A stretch of 64,000 bases of DNA from Fasciola hepatica (GCA_948099385.1 CANUEZ040000151.1:2922001-2986000); one strand, 5' to 3'; shown: positions 12,196 through 25,378, numbered from the stretch's first letter. Numbers and translations: made by a program. Notes: generated by a model from the sequence alone, not told the origin.

Positions 12196-15100
12196 TTTTT
12201 ATACTTCTGCCCTGTGCTAAAGAGTGAGGGCTTACGAAATGGCTCTCAGTTTGAAGTCATTATTGTGTTATATCCTGTTTGTTCCCTGACTGCTGTGAGC
12301 TGCGGTTTTGGTGTTTTTCCCCGCTAACAGCAACCCATTAGGTTTATCTGATGTATCAATCTTTTTTTCTGACATCAAATACATCCTTGGATTCATCTTC
12401 AGCCACTATTTGTTGTTGAAAAGCTATTCACTGATCATGCTGATCTAGTAACCATTAGAGTGGAAGTACCCAATTACTACGAGTGACCGTAACTCGCGGA
12501 TTCCGAGGCCAACAACTTACTTACATCAGACTAACAGATTCTTCATAGAAATGAATCAGCGAGTGTTTCGGAGTCGCAACTTTTCGTCTGGTGAAATCTC
12601 CTTTCTCAACGCAAACTTTGGCTCATCGTTTTCGTGGTATTTTCACTGTTTACTATTCCTAGTTGTTCACTTCTTTACTGGCACTCTTGGTGCCATTTTC
12701 AGCCTTTGTCCTGTCCTGAGAATGCTGTCTGTTCCCGGCGGAGACTGGCTTTCCCATTGCTGAAGCCTTTAACAAAACCAAAGGTAAACGGGAGGTTTAG
12801 AAGTCAAAAACGCTCACCCCTAGAAAGCTTGGATGTGTTCTTTGCTGTGCAAATTTTGAGAACTGAGAAGCCTAGGTTTCTAAGGCGTGAAATTAGACTT
12901 TTCTTAAGTCAGGAAACTGCAGTAGTGCTATTAATGCAGACTAACTCACGTCAAGTTAACAAATCTATCTTGTGACTTTCCTCGTCCATGTTCTGTCCAT
13001 GTCAGTGCAGAATCTGAAGCTTCTGATGCACCGGTCATACTCAAAGTTTTCCTGGCACTAAAGCTTTTTCGTCTGCTAGTTCGGAAGGCCTCTCTCCGGT
13101 CATACCTATTTAAAGCGCTGCTAACCAAAAGGAACACATGACAACTTTGTTGGAAAAATCCTTGTTAAATTCTTCAGACCGTGACTTTTAGGTAACATTC
13201 ACAATTTTTCCAATTTCCAATGGATCCAGTACAACTTGGAAGGGAAGACCCTTTTGTTCCACATTTTGGCCATTAGTTGCAGCAAAATCCCCCGAGAGGG
13301 CTACAGTTAGTCGTCTTCGAACCCACGTGAATGTATCTACTAACCCTTATCACTTTGTTTATGGACTCAAAAGATCTATTCTTCGATAATACAAGCTCCT
13401 TAGCTCACTTCATTAGTAAATACCTAGAGTGATTCATGCGATCCATCTGTTGAATATTTGTTAACACTTCTTCCCCCTTTTTCTGTATCCCGTTCTCTTC
13501 TTCTCAAAAGCTCAAATCTTTTATTGTTCCCTCAAAAATTATTGACTCCCTAATTATTTTCATGAAAGAATGCCAAAAACGAAGGTAGGAAACAAATTTT
13601 CCAAACCCATGAGAACAATTCTGAAGTATGCAAAGTGCTGTGTTGTCTTTTTTCTCATGCTCGGCCTATATCAGTGCCCTACCAGTATCTTCCAGTCTGA
13701 GTTATTCAAATAAGCTGACAGTGTTTTTTCTCGGTCCATTTCTGACCTTTCAGGTTTGATAAACTGCATAGATAACCTAAATGAAATAGATCATTTTCCC
13801 ACTCGATGTGGTTTTAAACACTCCTCCCCGCAAGTACCTAGAATGTGTTTTCAGTAGAGTCCGCTACCCTTTTCTAGCAGATTCTTTTTCGATAACTACC
13901 GGTCGCTGGCTGAAACGAGCTCTGTCAAGTTCTGGTGAATTCACTTTGGCAATAGTCTACAATGGTCTCTATTCAATTCAGCATTATACAAATGCTACTC
14001 CTGTACTTTCAGATACAGGAATTTAAGCTTCCTCGAAAACGGCAGTCAGCTAATTCTAAGTTCACCCTCATACATGTTCTCCCAGCCTGCTTTGCATTTT
14101 TGCTTCAGTTTTTCCCGTCACTCTGAAACAGGACCCTAAAATTCTGGGCTTTGGCTTGGTAATTACAAATCATGCATCATCTTTCCCGGGTGACTTTCTT
14201 TTGACTGAACTCGTCGATCAGCACACTGAATCTTGTTTGAAGCCAGCCCACAAGATACACCAGTACCATACACACTGACTTGTGCTTTTGTAGCTCCCAT
14301 ACATCATCTCATTCTTTAGTCCGGCACCATTTCTCCAGAACAAATATGAGCAAAACTCCCCCATACCACATCTGGCTTGGGTTCTGACCAATGAGGAGAA
14401 GATAAGAGCTGAATAGGTGGCAAAAACTTTATATTCAGCTTAGCTTTCTTTTACTTTCTCACGATTTACGAAGCATACTTCAGTTAAGCTGTTTTCCTAT
14501 TTGTTTTTGCCAAAATATTTTACTATTTGTGGCAGTTCCCTAATTTACCATTTCCATTCGTGCTGATTGATTGGAATATCGATTTACGACTTGCAGGAGT
14601 CCTTCATATAAAAGCAAATACAGATGCTGTTAAGTATACTACGGTTGTTATGGCTGGGGGTTTTCTTTTTTAAGGGCAAAAACTGCAAACCATCTAATTT
14701 GATACCGCATATGAAGCAGGTTTTTGTGTGAACGAACCTGTGCTACCACTGAACTTAGAAAAAAACATTTCCAAGTTGACCCTCCGCGTCTTATCCTTCT
14801 TCACTGCGTAGTGAAACGGAAAGGACCGTTTGACTTTCAATGTTGAAAAATGTAACCTTTCAATACTGCGTTCCATCTAGGGTCATACAAAAACTTCATG
14901 CACTAGGAGCACTCACAGTGATGCACGTCGACATAACCACTTTATTAACAAAAAAATTAAAAAGCTGATCAGACCAAAATTCACACCCGAAAAAGAAATT
15001 GGCAAGTGCTAATTAAACAAACCATTTTTAAGGCAAACAACCAGACGACTAATTTAAACTGATAGGGAAGAAAACCAATTGTTTCAAAATCTGACAGACT

Positions 15101-15649
15101 TATCCTGGAATATGAACCGACTACTTCTGTTTAACCCGCTGAAGTGTTTGGGCTTTCGGGGGAATTAGTACTGTTTATTTACTAAACTTACGGTAAATTC
15201 CGCCAAGAACAAGGAAGTTCTCTTTTGTAAAACACAATTTGGCTAAAAAGCTCGTTCCAGTGAGTCTTGAAACTAGACTTTGCACTTGGAAGAGTTTCGT
15301 GTTCTTGTTCTGAGACGATATTTTCCGACAATATGAAGTTTGTTAAATGGTAATCCTAGAAAACTGCTTGCAAATCAATTTCGTATTAATTGCTTGGAGC
15401 ACTTGAGTCATATCATTTAGCCGTCTGTGTTGCAGTTGGAGTATAAACCACATTAGTTCATTACCGTGAGTCTTATCAGAGACCGGAATATGTTCACTGA
15501 AAAGATAAATGATGTCAACACTTGTTTGGTTTAGATTTTGAAAAGTTTTGAATGAAAAGACAAAATCGCTACACTGGTCTAGTTATGTCCAGGACAATTT
15601 TGCTGCATCTCAACTTGGTGCATACGGCGGAACAAAGCATTTAAATAGA
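12196..15649. other. No gene seen
   Basis: Short frames on both strands between 12.5 and 14 kb, none with recognised motifs. The stretch 14.4-15.6 kb is AT-rich without notable structure. Confidence 0.45.
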
Positions 15650-16180
15650 GTCCGCGGATAGCCGTGGTGCGTGTCACGGGAAGGTGTCTGTGAGAAATAG
15701 CACCTCTGAGGTGGTGGACTGCTGTGTCCCCCGGGTCGCTCCCTTCTCTCTGGTGTCCGTAATTTGCAGAGCTCTCATCTGTGGCTCCGCAAAGCTAAAG
15801 CACGCATCAACGGCCGCACCCCAGAAAACCGTCGGACATGCGGGCCAAAGGAGTTCGAGGGTAACCAAGGTCTGCAAACCTCTGCGAAACGGTGTTCAGC
15901 ATGCAAAGATATACTCCTGAATAGGCGGACGGGATCTACTGATCCAACGGCAGCAAGGGACAATTGCCCAAACTAGCCAACCTGGTATTCCGTAAGAGGT
16001 GAATGAGCCGCACGGCGGACCAGCGGCTCATCAGGAACAGCCCTGCTATCGTGCAGCGTTATTGATTGAGCAAAGGCCAGGGGTGCATCGTCGAAAAAAG
16101 GCCGGATTAGGCGCCTCCAATTCACTTCCTAATCCGAACCAGGCGACCGAGTAGTACAACTGTCCCGAACGGTTCTGGGC
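15650..16180. other. GC-rich block with two perfect hairpins, unassigned
   Basis: This half-kilobase is markedly richer in G and C (about 55-60%) than the surroundings (about 40%). Short overlapping open frames occur on both strands (for example 15684-15920 and 15764-15976 on plus), none recognised. Two hairpins stand out. One is at 16004-16030 (TGAGCCGC with GCGGCTCA, 8 bp). The other is at 16103-16136 (CGGATTAGG with CCTAATCCG, 9 bp). A LINE 5' region with an internal promoter is one explanation; a CpG-rich regulatory element is another. Confidence 0.45.
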
Positions 16181-16569
16181 ATGCCAGCTTGTACTATATT
16201 CTCGAGAATCTTCACGAATAAGTTTTGCGATATTCTTGAAGTCGACTTTCCCTCTAGCAGGAAATAGTCGCGAAAAGGAAAAAGAGAAGGAACTGTGTGA
16301 GAATAAGTAGAGGACAAAGCCATATCATCATGTTGTAATCAAGCTGACCAACAGTTCTTCTTGTTGAAACAGGGAGAAGGGTTACCAACCGTTGAATAAA
16401 ACTCGAGTAAGCTTTTCTTGGGTCTCGTGTTTCTTGTTGTGTAGACAACTTGGAACACATTGTTCCAGTCAACTTGATTTTGCGTCATCACAGAAGTTCG
16501 GCTTTCCGATGAAAATTTTGTGACCAAACTTTTACTAATTCTCAGAATATTGTAACGATAAAAAATCAG

Positions 16570-17213
16570 TTCGGTGAAACAACTGTTTTCGGTAATTCAT
16601 TCTCAAGTCATTTACAGATTACACAGTAGATATTAGACAAAAGATCATGAACATGGACATGGAATAAACACTAATCACGGGCAGGAGGTTGTCAGCCAAA
16701 TTATCCATGTCACGTGATTGGATCATGTAGCTGACGCTCTCTAGGTAACACAACTGCAGATCTATGCAGCCTTGGTCAATCTTGGGCGGAGATATGGAGA
16801 GGCTGGACCAAACGCTTTTGGATGCACTGGGCAGGAGCCAAATTCCTTACTGACACTGGAGATCAGGTGGATCGGAAAGCTGCGTTCAAAGTTGGTTGTA
16901 GTGTTTATCGTGATAGTTGGGGTGACTGGGCTAAGGGAGTTGACCCTTGACCCGTGCTTCCAAAAGCCTTTGGTCCGGGCTGTCCGTATCCCATGGCCCA
17001 ATATTGACCAAGGCCGCACGGATCTACCTTCCAGTTACCTGGAAGGCGTCAGCCACAATAGCCAATCACGTGGCATGGATAATTTGGCTGACAACCTCCT
17101 GCCCGTGATTAGTGTTTATTCCATGTCCATGTTCATGATCTTTAGTCTAATGTCTACTATGTAATCTGTAAATGACTTGAGAATGAATTACCGAAAACAG
17201 CTGTTTCGCCGAA
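16570..17213. mobile_element. 644-bp palindromic fold-back element
   Basis: The left end, starting TTCGGTGAAACAACTGTTTT, reappears as the reverse complement at the right end, which finishes at 17213. The outer 150 bp of the two arms are nearly identical, including the segment GGGCAGGAGGTTGTCAGCC at about 16680 and its complement near 17090. Pairing continues with more mismatches to about 16855 and 16925, so almost the whole element folds on itself around a centre of some 60 bp. No transposase frame is present; open frames inside are short and appear on both strands, as expected of a palindrome. No clear target-site duplication could be seen. A non-autonomous DNA transposon (MITE or fold-back type) fits best; superfamily unknown. 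A partial copy lies at 6370-6460. Confidence 0.85.
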
Positions 17214-19034
17214 TAGGAATTATTTATTTTAACAAAAAAGAAAGAACTTAGAAAGATGAGATGACTGAAATGAGAGTGACAGTCGTAAGCGGCCGATCGG
17301 CTTAAAATCGATGATCCGTTGTTTCCGATTTGTATATCCTCATCATTTCCTTTCTAAGGAGGAAAGTGACTACATTTGCCTCGGGATGGTGAGAATCGTT
17401 TCTTGATTATCCCAATGCAAACAAAATGAACTTCCGAAAATTTACTGCAGTTCTTTTGCCCTTGTTTAGAGTTGGTATGGGTAAATATTTTAGGTGGGAT
17501 ACTAGAACGAAATTGAATTGTTTCGATTTTATTGATCGCCGTTCAATGCACAAGAGCGGAAGCCCTAATTCAATTAGCGTATCTCGGTGACATTGGTTCA
17601 TTTTTTCAACCCATGAAACGATTTCGTGCATGAAGGGCGATTGGTGAGACTATTCGGACACTTTTGACAAATCACTTACACGCAACTAGTTATGCGTGCA
17701 AATGTCACTGTGCTGAAATTGAACAACTGTCATTTACTTTATGTCGGCAACATCGTTCTTCCCTTTTTTTCACCGGTTTTCATCATGAAAATTGTAACAT
17801 TTTCTCTCACTACGGCCTCGAAAAATGTGTGGTTTCCGACTCGGTTTTACCGACTTTGATCAAACCCACCTTAGATCTGTACAGTGAGGGTCGTATAGTA
17901 AAAACCACCACCGCTAACCCAATAACACAACACTAGCAAACTACAGTAGCGTAAAGGCAATAGTATTTCTAGGGCCGATATGTAAGTACGACGTCATTGG
18001 TCATGTACTGTTTCTATTGCATTTACCTTCCAGGCCTAAATGTTATTGACTCGGGGGCCGCAAGAACCTCCAGACCACATTGAACCCCAAATTGGCCCCT
18101 TTTTTTCTCTTGTATTTCCATCTTCCCCTGGAACAAATGTTAACTTCTGCTTCATGGTTGTCTGCCGGCCTCCGTGTTCTTATTGGCCTCTGTAGACTTG
18201 CTGAACAGTCTGTTAAACGTTGGAGCAGTGCTTGTATGTCAGGTACTCACCGGGCTTGTCTTGCACCCATTTCAGATCGATGGTCATCTTGCCTATCCGC
18301 CTAGATCCGCCTTGTCCAGTTGCATCCGAAAAAGTGGGTCCTAGACTGTCGGTAAGCTTGCATGCTTAGCAAGTGATAATCGGCTCATACTCGGTATCCG
18401 GATCAACCTATGCCACATCGGGCGCAATGGTACCTGACACTACTTTCATTGATTTATGACTTATGTATCCTCGCCATTCAAAGGAATACGATCACTGATC
18501 TGAGCATTTAGGTGGCAAACGCGTCGTCATCAGTCGAGGTGATATTGTAAATGCTCAGATCAGAAGATGTCACCTAGACTCCTGATCAAACGTTTGTGAC
18601 CTAAAAGCCCAACTAAGAAATCAGTAACCTTTGAACAACACCAACTTGAGCTACAATCAGCACCACTTCTTAAAAGTACTGAAAATATCCTTGTCATTTA
18701 TACAGTTTGTTGTATTGACCTGAATAAGAAACACTGGAAGTGAGTTTTTTTACCAGACTGCGTTTTACAAATGTGCTCCTCGGGGTTTTTCAAGCGATAT
18801 TTGTTATATGAGTTAGGTAACTTATGAGGAAGAGATAGTCGACTGCGGTTGATTGTACACAGTAGGACGAACTTGTTATTGCTTAGAGAGCAGATTAGCG
18901 CAAGAGTGAGCAAACTGATTGTCTCATTTATATCGAACTACTTCTGTTTCCGCGTCCTAGTCACTTACCTGCTTACACCCGGTTCTAAAGTAGAAATTCG
19001 TACAAAACTGATGTTATTGGAGGGAACGAACAAA
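17214..19034. other. No gene seen; slightly GC-richer patch at 18.0-18.35 kb
   Basis: A minus-strand frame of about 70 codons without ATG lies near 18240-18040. A 34-nt micro-exon-like segment at 18706-18739 has an acceptor (TTGTCATTTATACAG) and a donor (GAA/GTGAGT), but is too short to support alone. Confidence 0.4.
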
Positions 19035-19325
19035 AGGATTAATATGTCAGAACCGAGATCGGTTCGGAGTTTATCGAAAAATCGATGGGCCGTGTGAAAT
19101 GTTATGGTAAACATTTATCGTTTAATAACACAACGTAGTCGAAATCGTTGGTAGATTGTCGACCTTTCGGTCACCACGAGTAATCTTCTCAAGACTGGTT
19201 TTACAACCAGTTTCATTTGCTTGTAACACCAGTCTACTCATGGTGACCGAAACGTCGAAAACCTACCAACGACTTCGACCACGCCGTATTATTAAACAAC
19301 AAAATTTTACCATAATGAACAAAAG
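19035..19325 (-). mobile_element. Palindromic repeat, Penelope-like pseudo-LTR candidate, copy 2
   Basis: The left arm (about 19104-19178) and the right arm (about 19240-19320) are inverted copies containing CGTTGGTAG and GACGTTTCGGTCACCA-like blocks. On the minus strand the left arm gives a hairpin ACTGGT-TGTAAA-ACCAGT (19210-19193), then CTTGAGAAG, then a weaker stem II (19185-19169), then GAAA. The flank 19035-19103 matches the flanks of copies 1 and 4 (a stretch like TCGGAGTTTATCGAAAAA). The repeat is old: the GAAAC box of the left arm is GAAAG. Confidence 0.6.
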
Positions 19326-19849
19326 GCTTTTGGAATCTAGATAATTGTTAGGTGGTTCAGTACTTTTGCCTACTATATCTCCGGTCAGATGTTTGGATTT
19401 TCACCAACAGTCGTTTTGGTAGTAGACTTTAGTCCACTGTTACCAGGCTCATTACCAGGCCTGACCTATCGCGAAACTGTATGGTTCTCCACTTCAAGCT
19501 CCAGAGTAAGCGTCTCGGTTATACTTCATAACGCAGCGAGCCTTCCAGGTTACGAGGTATACCCCTTCTACTGCACTCATAAACTGCAAGGTTTAATCAC
19601 AACAGTATCTACCGCCACAAGTTCATGTTTCCGAGTTATTTCGTCTCATACGTTGAGATCTAGTTGATTACCTTAGATGGGCTCTCCTTTATCCCGATTC
19701 ACACGTCATCCACAAGACGAGTAAAAGCTGCCCGGGACACGGTTTTCTTGTTTTCTTTGTCCGATCAATTTGTGTTTTGCTCCTTTATCTGTTTTAAAAA
19801 CTCCCCTGTCGTTCTACGAGTTTAGCTCTCTTGACGCAATTACTTCTCC

Positions 19850-20080
19850 TCGAGATGGGGTGGTGCAGCGGTAACAAGCACCTCCGAGGTGAAAGGGTCC
19901 GGGTTCAGACCTTGGATGTGGCAGAGGATATACACCACTGATTAGTTCTAACAAGATCGAAACTCGAGTCTGGTGCTTCCGAGCGCAGGGTCGATCGAAT
20001 TACCCGAGGTTTGTGCGTGAAAGGTGGAGTCCCAAGGACGGCCAGCCAAATAAAACATTATTACTATTATTATAACTAAG
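19850..20080 (+). repeat. tRNA-derived SINE, family C with ATT tail
   Basis: The A box TGGTGCAGCGGTAACAAGC precedes CCGGGTTCAGACCTT (B box) by about 30 bases. A body of about 140 bases ends GGCCAGCCAAATAAAAC followed by ATTATTACTATTATTATAA. Head and body differ from families A and B. Confidence 0.65.
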
Positions 20081-21418
20081 AGCTGTTGGATCTTGCAGTA
20101 TATCACTGATAACCGGACTAGAGATTCTGGAATCAAAAGTATACCAGACTTTGACGTCGTCGGCGAAGAGTTGGAGATTGTCATTGGTACCTGAACATTT
20201 ACGTGAAGATCTTTGTAATGTCAACGATAAAATTTAAACATCTGATGCAACATGTCCCTATGGAGTTCACAGATGGCACGGTGATCCCTTTGGATTCCGG
20301 CTCATCTAATAGGATTTTGGAAGCTGAAAATACAAATAAAGTTCACGGAATGCATTATTGGCACGAGGTTCCGGGATCTAATGGATACTGGAAAGTCCAC
20401 TTGCACTTTTCACGTAAAAAGTTCGGCTAGAAATATTGGACTTTTGGGATATGAAAAATACTAATGGATTTTCTATTATTTGCAAATGGAATTCTCAGCA
20501 CTTTATTACCAGTTCATGTTGCATCGTCGTTTACTTCCGTTCATTTGTTGTCCACATCACACCGTGTCACAACCGTAACAGCTGCGTTTCCGAAATACGT
20601 TTATTTTCAAATCTCTCCGTATTTGTGGGTCTTGAGTTGAAGGGAACCAGGTGCATGTTAATTTACTGATCCTGCCGAACTATGCGGTAGAGCTTTGTGG
20701 TCATGAAATTTATCCAACCCAATTTACTGATGCGTAAACATGGAGTTAAAGCAACCTGACATGATAAAAACCACACCGTTCAAAGCTTCCAAGGCTAAGA
20801 GTGATATACTCATTTACTCTGTGGTCATTCGGATACCAAATTGGAAGTTGTACGCCTTGTAGTTTCAAATTAACTTGTTTCAGTTAGAATATATCAGTGT
20901 ACCTTTACAAGAGAAGGTACATAGTCTTCGCTTTCTAAAATTACTGCTTAAACAACGCACTCATTTTCCTTTCCAATTCGTAAATTTTGAAAGTTCAGTA
21001 CTCTACAGTTTGTGAGTTAGTCCTTCGTAAACCAGTCCCTATGCCTCATAATCCTATATGGTTCTCTCGCTATTTTCCCTGATCTATTAAGGAGGACTGT
21101 ATCATTCTTCGTAGATGTCTACACATTCATTGGTGTTTCCGTTGAAGTCCTAAGAGAACTTTTATCAGACTTATGTGACATCAACATAGTGGCAACCATT
21201 TTGTTGATTAAAATATTATTGGCGACCATCCACACCCACTGCATGACGACATCTTTCTAAATCCATCTTACCCGTTCACTCATTCCCTGTTTCGATTACT
21301 CTTCTCAGAATAATCACCGTAAAAGATTTCTGTAGCTCTGCTCCTTACTTGTTTTAAAAATCGAGGGCAAATTCATATCTGAATTGTTAACCGATTTTGG
21401 GCTTGCAAAAAGTATTTC

Positions 21419-21537
21419 TTTATTATTATTATTATTATCCTGACGGCTGAAAAGCACCCTAAAACATGTTCAATCCAGTGCAATGTGTAATAATGATAAT
21501 AACAATGATAATAATAATATTAGTAATAATAATACGT
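21419..21537. repeat. Two trinucleotide arrays 45 bp apart
   Basis: ATT units at 21419-21438 and AAT/GAT units at 21483-21537. The second array supplies the Asn-rich start of a 177-codon open frame, which I do not take as a gene. Confidence 0.9.
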
Positions 21538-22639
21538 TCCCCTTAGAACCTGCCTTATTTGTATGTGTTGAAATGAAGAGTGATTGTCACATACCGCGTC
21601 CTTATCTCATTCATATAACCATCAGACTTATTTTGACTCAGAAACAAAGACCACGTGGCCTGTGGTATATACCCAAACATGTCAGTTACACAAGGTGTAC
21701 TGGATGCTTAGAACAGCAAATTCTTTCAGGTAACCCGTCCTTTCCTAATAAACAGGAACTAAATGCCTCTGGCATATTCTGGTTACCCACACCACAGTAT
21801 ATTAATGCAGTTGACGAGCCGGATAAGAAGAAATTGACAATTACGTCAGTATCAAAGCAGCCCGAAGCACTTTCTTTTTTCCTCTCTTTCAGAGATTTGT
21901 TATTTCGGAAACATTTTTCTTCTCTGTATAGCTTTCTGGTGTTTTTATGGAACGACCAGCGGCTTAGCGGTTTGACCTCGGACATCGGTTTGTGTCTTAC
22001 AGAGAGTGACACATGATCTTTCGGATGTCAGCTTACAGCTCCCAAAAGTGTTTGGAATAATCCGCAGTCACACTGGTATGACCGTCAGTTCGTTTACTAT
22101 GAGATGACAGCGCCCGTCAGGTCAAAAGTTTTCCACGTGTGTTTATGCTTATGTGTGTTTAGACCACTTGAACCGCGTTACTAAAGTGTATACTGATCAT
22201 TGGCTTAAAATAAGTTAGTTTAATTATGAACTATGGTAGAATCGTTTACTTAAGTAATGCTTTTCGCTTGAAAAATAAAAACAGTTGATAAATACGAATT
22301 TATTTCACTGAAATTAAAGCAGCTTAATTTATTTCGGAAAAAGCTGTCGGTAATGGGTTATCGATAACATTTTACTGGTTTGTAATTTCATATTCGTCAA
22401 AATGCAAAATTTCTCGCTTGGCTCCCCTAAGCTGTTCGTACAAAAAACGGTCTTTTAGTCCCAAAAAAATGTCTCGGACCATGGGCACTTACAGAGCAAC
22501 AAAATGGCTGCACGTACAGAGTCGTCCTTTTTGTTACGTGCGCGTGAGTAGAGTAGAAACGGTACACGCGATAGCCACAAAGGCCCACTACATTATGATG
22601 TATAGGTGGCAACCAGACCCTGAAGACCACATCATGCCC

Positions 22640-22790
22640 CAATAGGTCAGAGGTGGTTACGAGCCGGAAGACAGTGGATTACTGTCTATCACCAAGGTAA
22701 CTGGCGGTGGTGGGGATTCGAACCTCTGAACTTTGAAGGGGTAAGCAAGAGCACTATACTACTGGACTACTACCGGTCGACCTTTGCAAT
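22640..22790 (-). repeat. tRNA-derived SINE head, minus strand
   Basis: On the minus strand TAGTCCAGTAGTATAGTGC (A box) is followed by CAGAGGTTCGAATCCCC (B box). The likely body runs on to about 22420, where the minus strand reads through GGGGCATGATGTGGTCTTC. The head differs from families A-C. No second copy of the body was found, so the lower border is uncertain. Confidence 0.6.
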
Positions 22791-24414
22791 GGGCCAATTT
22801 GTTCATATTCTCCTTTTTATCTGTTCACTAAGGACATTTTCAATAGCCTAATTAACTAAAAGATAGGTTCAGGAGAAAATAGTTCCCTAAATTATTTAAG
22901 CACCGGGCACAAGTGCAGCAGTTGCCAAAATAAACCAACTCCATTTTCATGACTCTCAAATACGTTTACTGGAACATAAATTAAGCCGTTTCTTCGTGTT
23001 AGTCACAAAGATACATCTATATTATGACCCATCGTACAGTATGATGAGTCACATATGATTCCATGACGTCGGGCCAGCTTGCTTTTCGAAAAATGACACC
23101 GTTTGATTCTGTTCAACCCAAATCCAAGGAAACATATTTAATCGAAATAGGATAACCCTCTTCAAAGCATGAATATGAACTGTTTTGTAGTGGTGAATTT
23201 TATTTCGGTTTTCAAAGAAGCCTTTTGGTCAGCATTTCTCGTTCGAAAAACTCATACGCTTTTTTATGTCTATCCCCTAAGCACCAGGAAGAAATATGCA
23301 TGAATAATCACTTTTCACTTGAACAAAAACACAACTGAAGAAGGTGGATAAAAAAGTTGAATAAAACGCAGATCGTCCATTGCTCACACCGTACCAGATT
23401 ATGGTATGCTTAAATAAAAATATATATTGAAAAATTATGAAGGGAGGTACACGATCGATGGTGTTTGACCTGATACAAAGATCCCAAGTATTTTAATTCA
23501 CAGATTCACTCGAGCTATGATTCATTCTGACATGGTGTGTCATCTTCCGCCCTAAAAGAGAATTTATATTTCAGTATCTCAACTGGTTCGGTGCGAGGAA
23601 GTTTCAAATGTCAATTTCGAGAGTGTGATATATTCAGTTCATATGTTTTCCCTTCTACTTCAATGGTTTCCGCCCTTTAAAGTTCTATGTACAACCGAAT
23701 ACAGGTAGTCTCGTTCAGAGGGGGGAATCAAAAACGAATTGCAGTACGACGGTATATAACCGTAGGAAAACGAAAAACCATTTTATCCTCGTTAAGCAAT
23801 CATGTGTAACATTTTGATAAAATGCGTGTGAAATGCATTCTCGATGCATTTTCGAGGAAATTATTACAGATGAAGAAGTTCAAGATCAATGATTTGCAAA
23901 TTTCTGTACTAGATTTTAAAGCTACTCACTCAACTTTTCGAATGGGACAGCGGGACGAAAAATATAAGACGCTTGAGAAGCACAGTAGAGTACAAGCTTA
24001 CATTCAGGGATTTGGGTGATTTATTGTGTTTCTAAATTTCAACTACTAATTTGTTCTGTTTTTCAGTCAAAAAGCAAGTGTGCTTGAGAAATAAATGAAT
24101 ACGAAATAATTTGTTTCAGTTCAGCACAGTTATTTGTGTCATGACTCACGCGTCCCTATTCCTTATTCTGCTGTTTTCCCATTGTTTCTTTCGCAGTGAT
24201 TCCTGTCAGCTCAATGATAAAAGTGTTATGCTTACTTCTGGTACTAAATACGGTGTGTAGAAATTACCTGAAATGAAGCTAATAAATAGGAGTTTATAGA
24301 ATACAAGAAACCTGTCACAGTACTGCACGAGAGTGGGAACAATGATTAATTCATACACCGAGATCCAAGGGAAACGCCTCAGAGAATGTCTCATGATTCC
24401 ATTACTGCAACAGT

Positions 24415-24545
24415 TGTCCGCTAGTTGGTAAGTCTGAGGTCACCAGATTGAGTCCGATTTTGCCAGTAGTTCAATGACCTTCTGTACTACGGAGCCGGTA
24501 GTTTCTGGTGCTCATGTAAGCAACCCTCGTGTGAATAATTTAAAT
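24415..24545 (+). repeat. tRNA-like repeat, possible degraded SINE
   Basis: GCTAGTTGGTAAGTCTG could be an A box and CCAGATTGAGTCCG a mutated B box. The following TAGTTTCTGGTGCTC resembles TCGAGTCTGGTGCTTCC of the family C element at 19.9 kb. Weak, but the order agrees. Confidence 0.35.
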
Positions 24546-25204
24546 GTATCATCCGAAATTATCATGGTCTATTCATTCGGCTGGATGTAGCTCGTCTCAG
24601 AGAGGTTCAGACGAGCTTGGCACAGCTCAAATTGTGTAACTTTTGTAAAAAGGTTTGCGCACAAGTTCACGAAAGAGAGGCTTTTAGGGAACAAAAACAA
24701 GCTGACTGATCCTCTTGATCAGATTTTATCCAACTAATTAAATGAACTGAAACAGCAAACGTCTCTTTTGGAAAAAAATTTTCTATTGATACGACTGTTC
24801 CAGGTTCAGAAAATGAAGTTACGCATTCTTCTGATTGCCTTTTTGGATGATCAGATAAAAAAGTGCTTCGGAGGTAGCATCATGTATGTTGGGTAGTTAG
24901 TTGAAACCCGTCAAGAATTCATAGTAGAAAAGAATTACCATTGAATATCTAGCAATATGCTTACTAACCAATTATGGACATATCGGGGAAAACTTTGGAA
25001 GTCCTAAGGGAAAGTTGGAGTCACTCACAGAATGAAGAATGAACTCACAATGAATAACAAACGGAAACAAAATCAACGTTGTCGACGGTAATCGGTAAAC
25101 AAGTGACAGAATCTCACGGATTCCCGGAATTTTACGTGACTCAAACACGAGAGGGCTAAAACAGAGGTTCCTTTAACGCCTTTTGGTCTAATCTGGTACA
25201 AAGT

Positions 25205-25378
25205 GGTTTTTGCTGTGTTCGTGGACCGATGGTAGTCGTATGGTGATCATGGTGGACTTTCAACCCCAAGTGTCCTCGGGGGTTCGAATCCGCGCATCAC
25301 CACCGGTTTCTTCCTCAATTGGCAGCCTCTAATTGATCGGGACCCCTTTCCTAAAACAATATACTACTAGTACATAAT
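25205..25378 (+). repeat. tRNA-derived SINE, family B
   Basis: Head ATGGTGATCATGGTGG, B box GGGGTTCGAATCCG, body with TTGGCAGCCTCTAATTGATC and the end CCTAAAACAATATACTACTA. It matches the copies at 8.2 and 40.2 kb in block order and tail. Confidence 0.7.

Noticed and set aside
16762..17164. Open frames of 85 and 130 codons on both strands
   Set aside because: They lie inside the palindromic element and mirror one another, as expected of inverted repeats.
18970..19035. 39-nt minus-strand micro-exon with CAG/GTAAGT
   Set aside because: It lies in the flank shared by the palindromic repeat family, so the splice-like sites are more simply part of the repeat.
21483..22016. 177-codon open frame, the longest in the window
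   Set aside because: It starts inside an AAT/GAT microsatellite that supplies the Asn run. The rest shows no motif, and the opposite strand is open as well. Kept as unproven.
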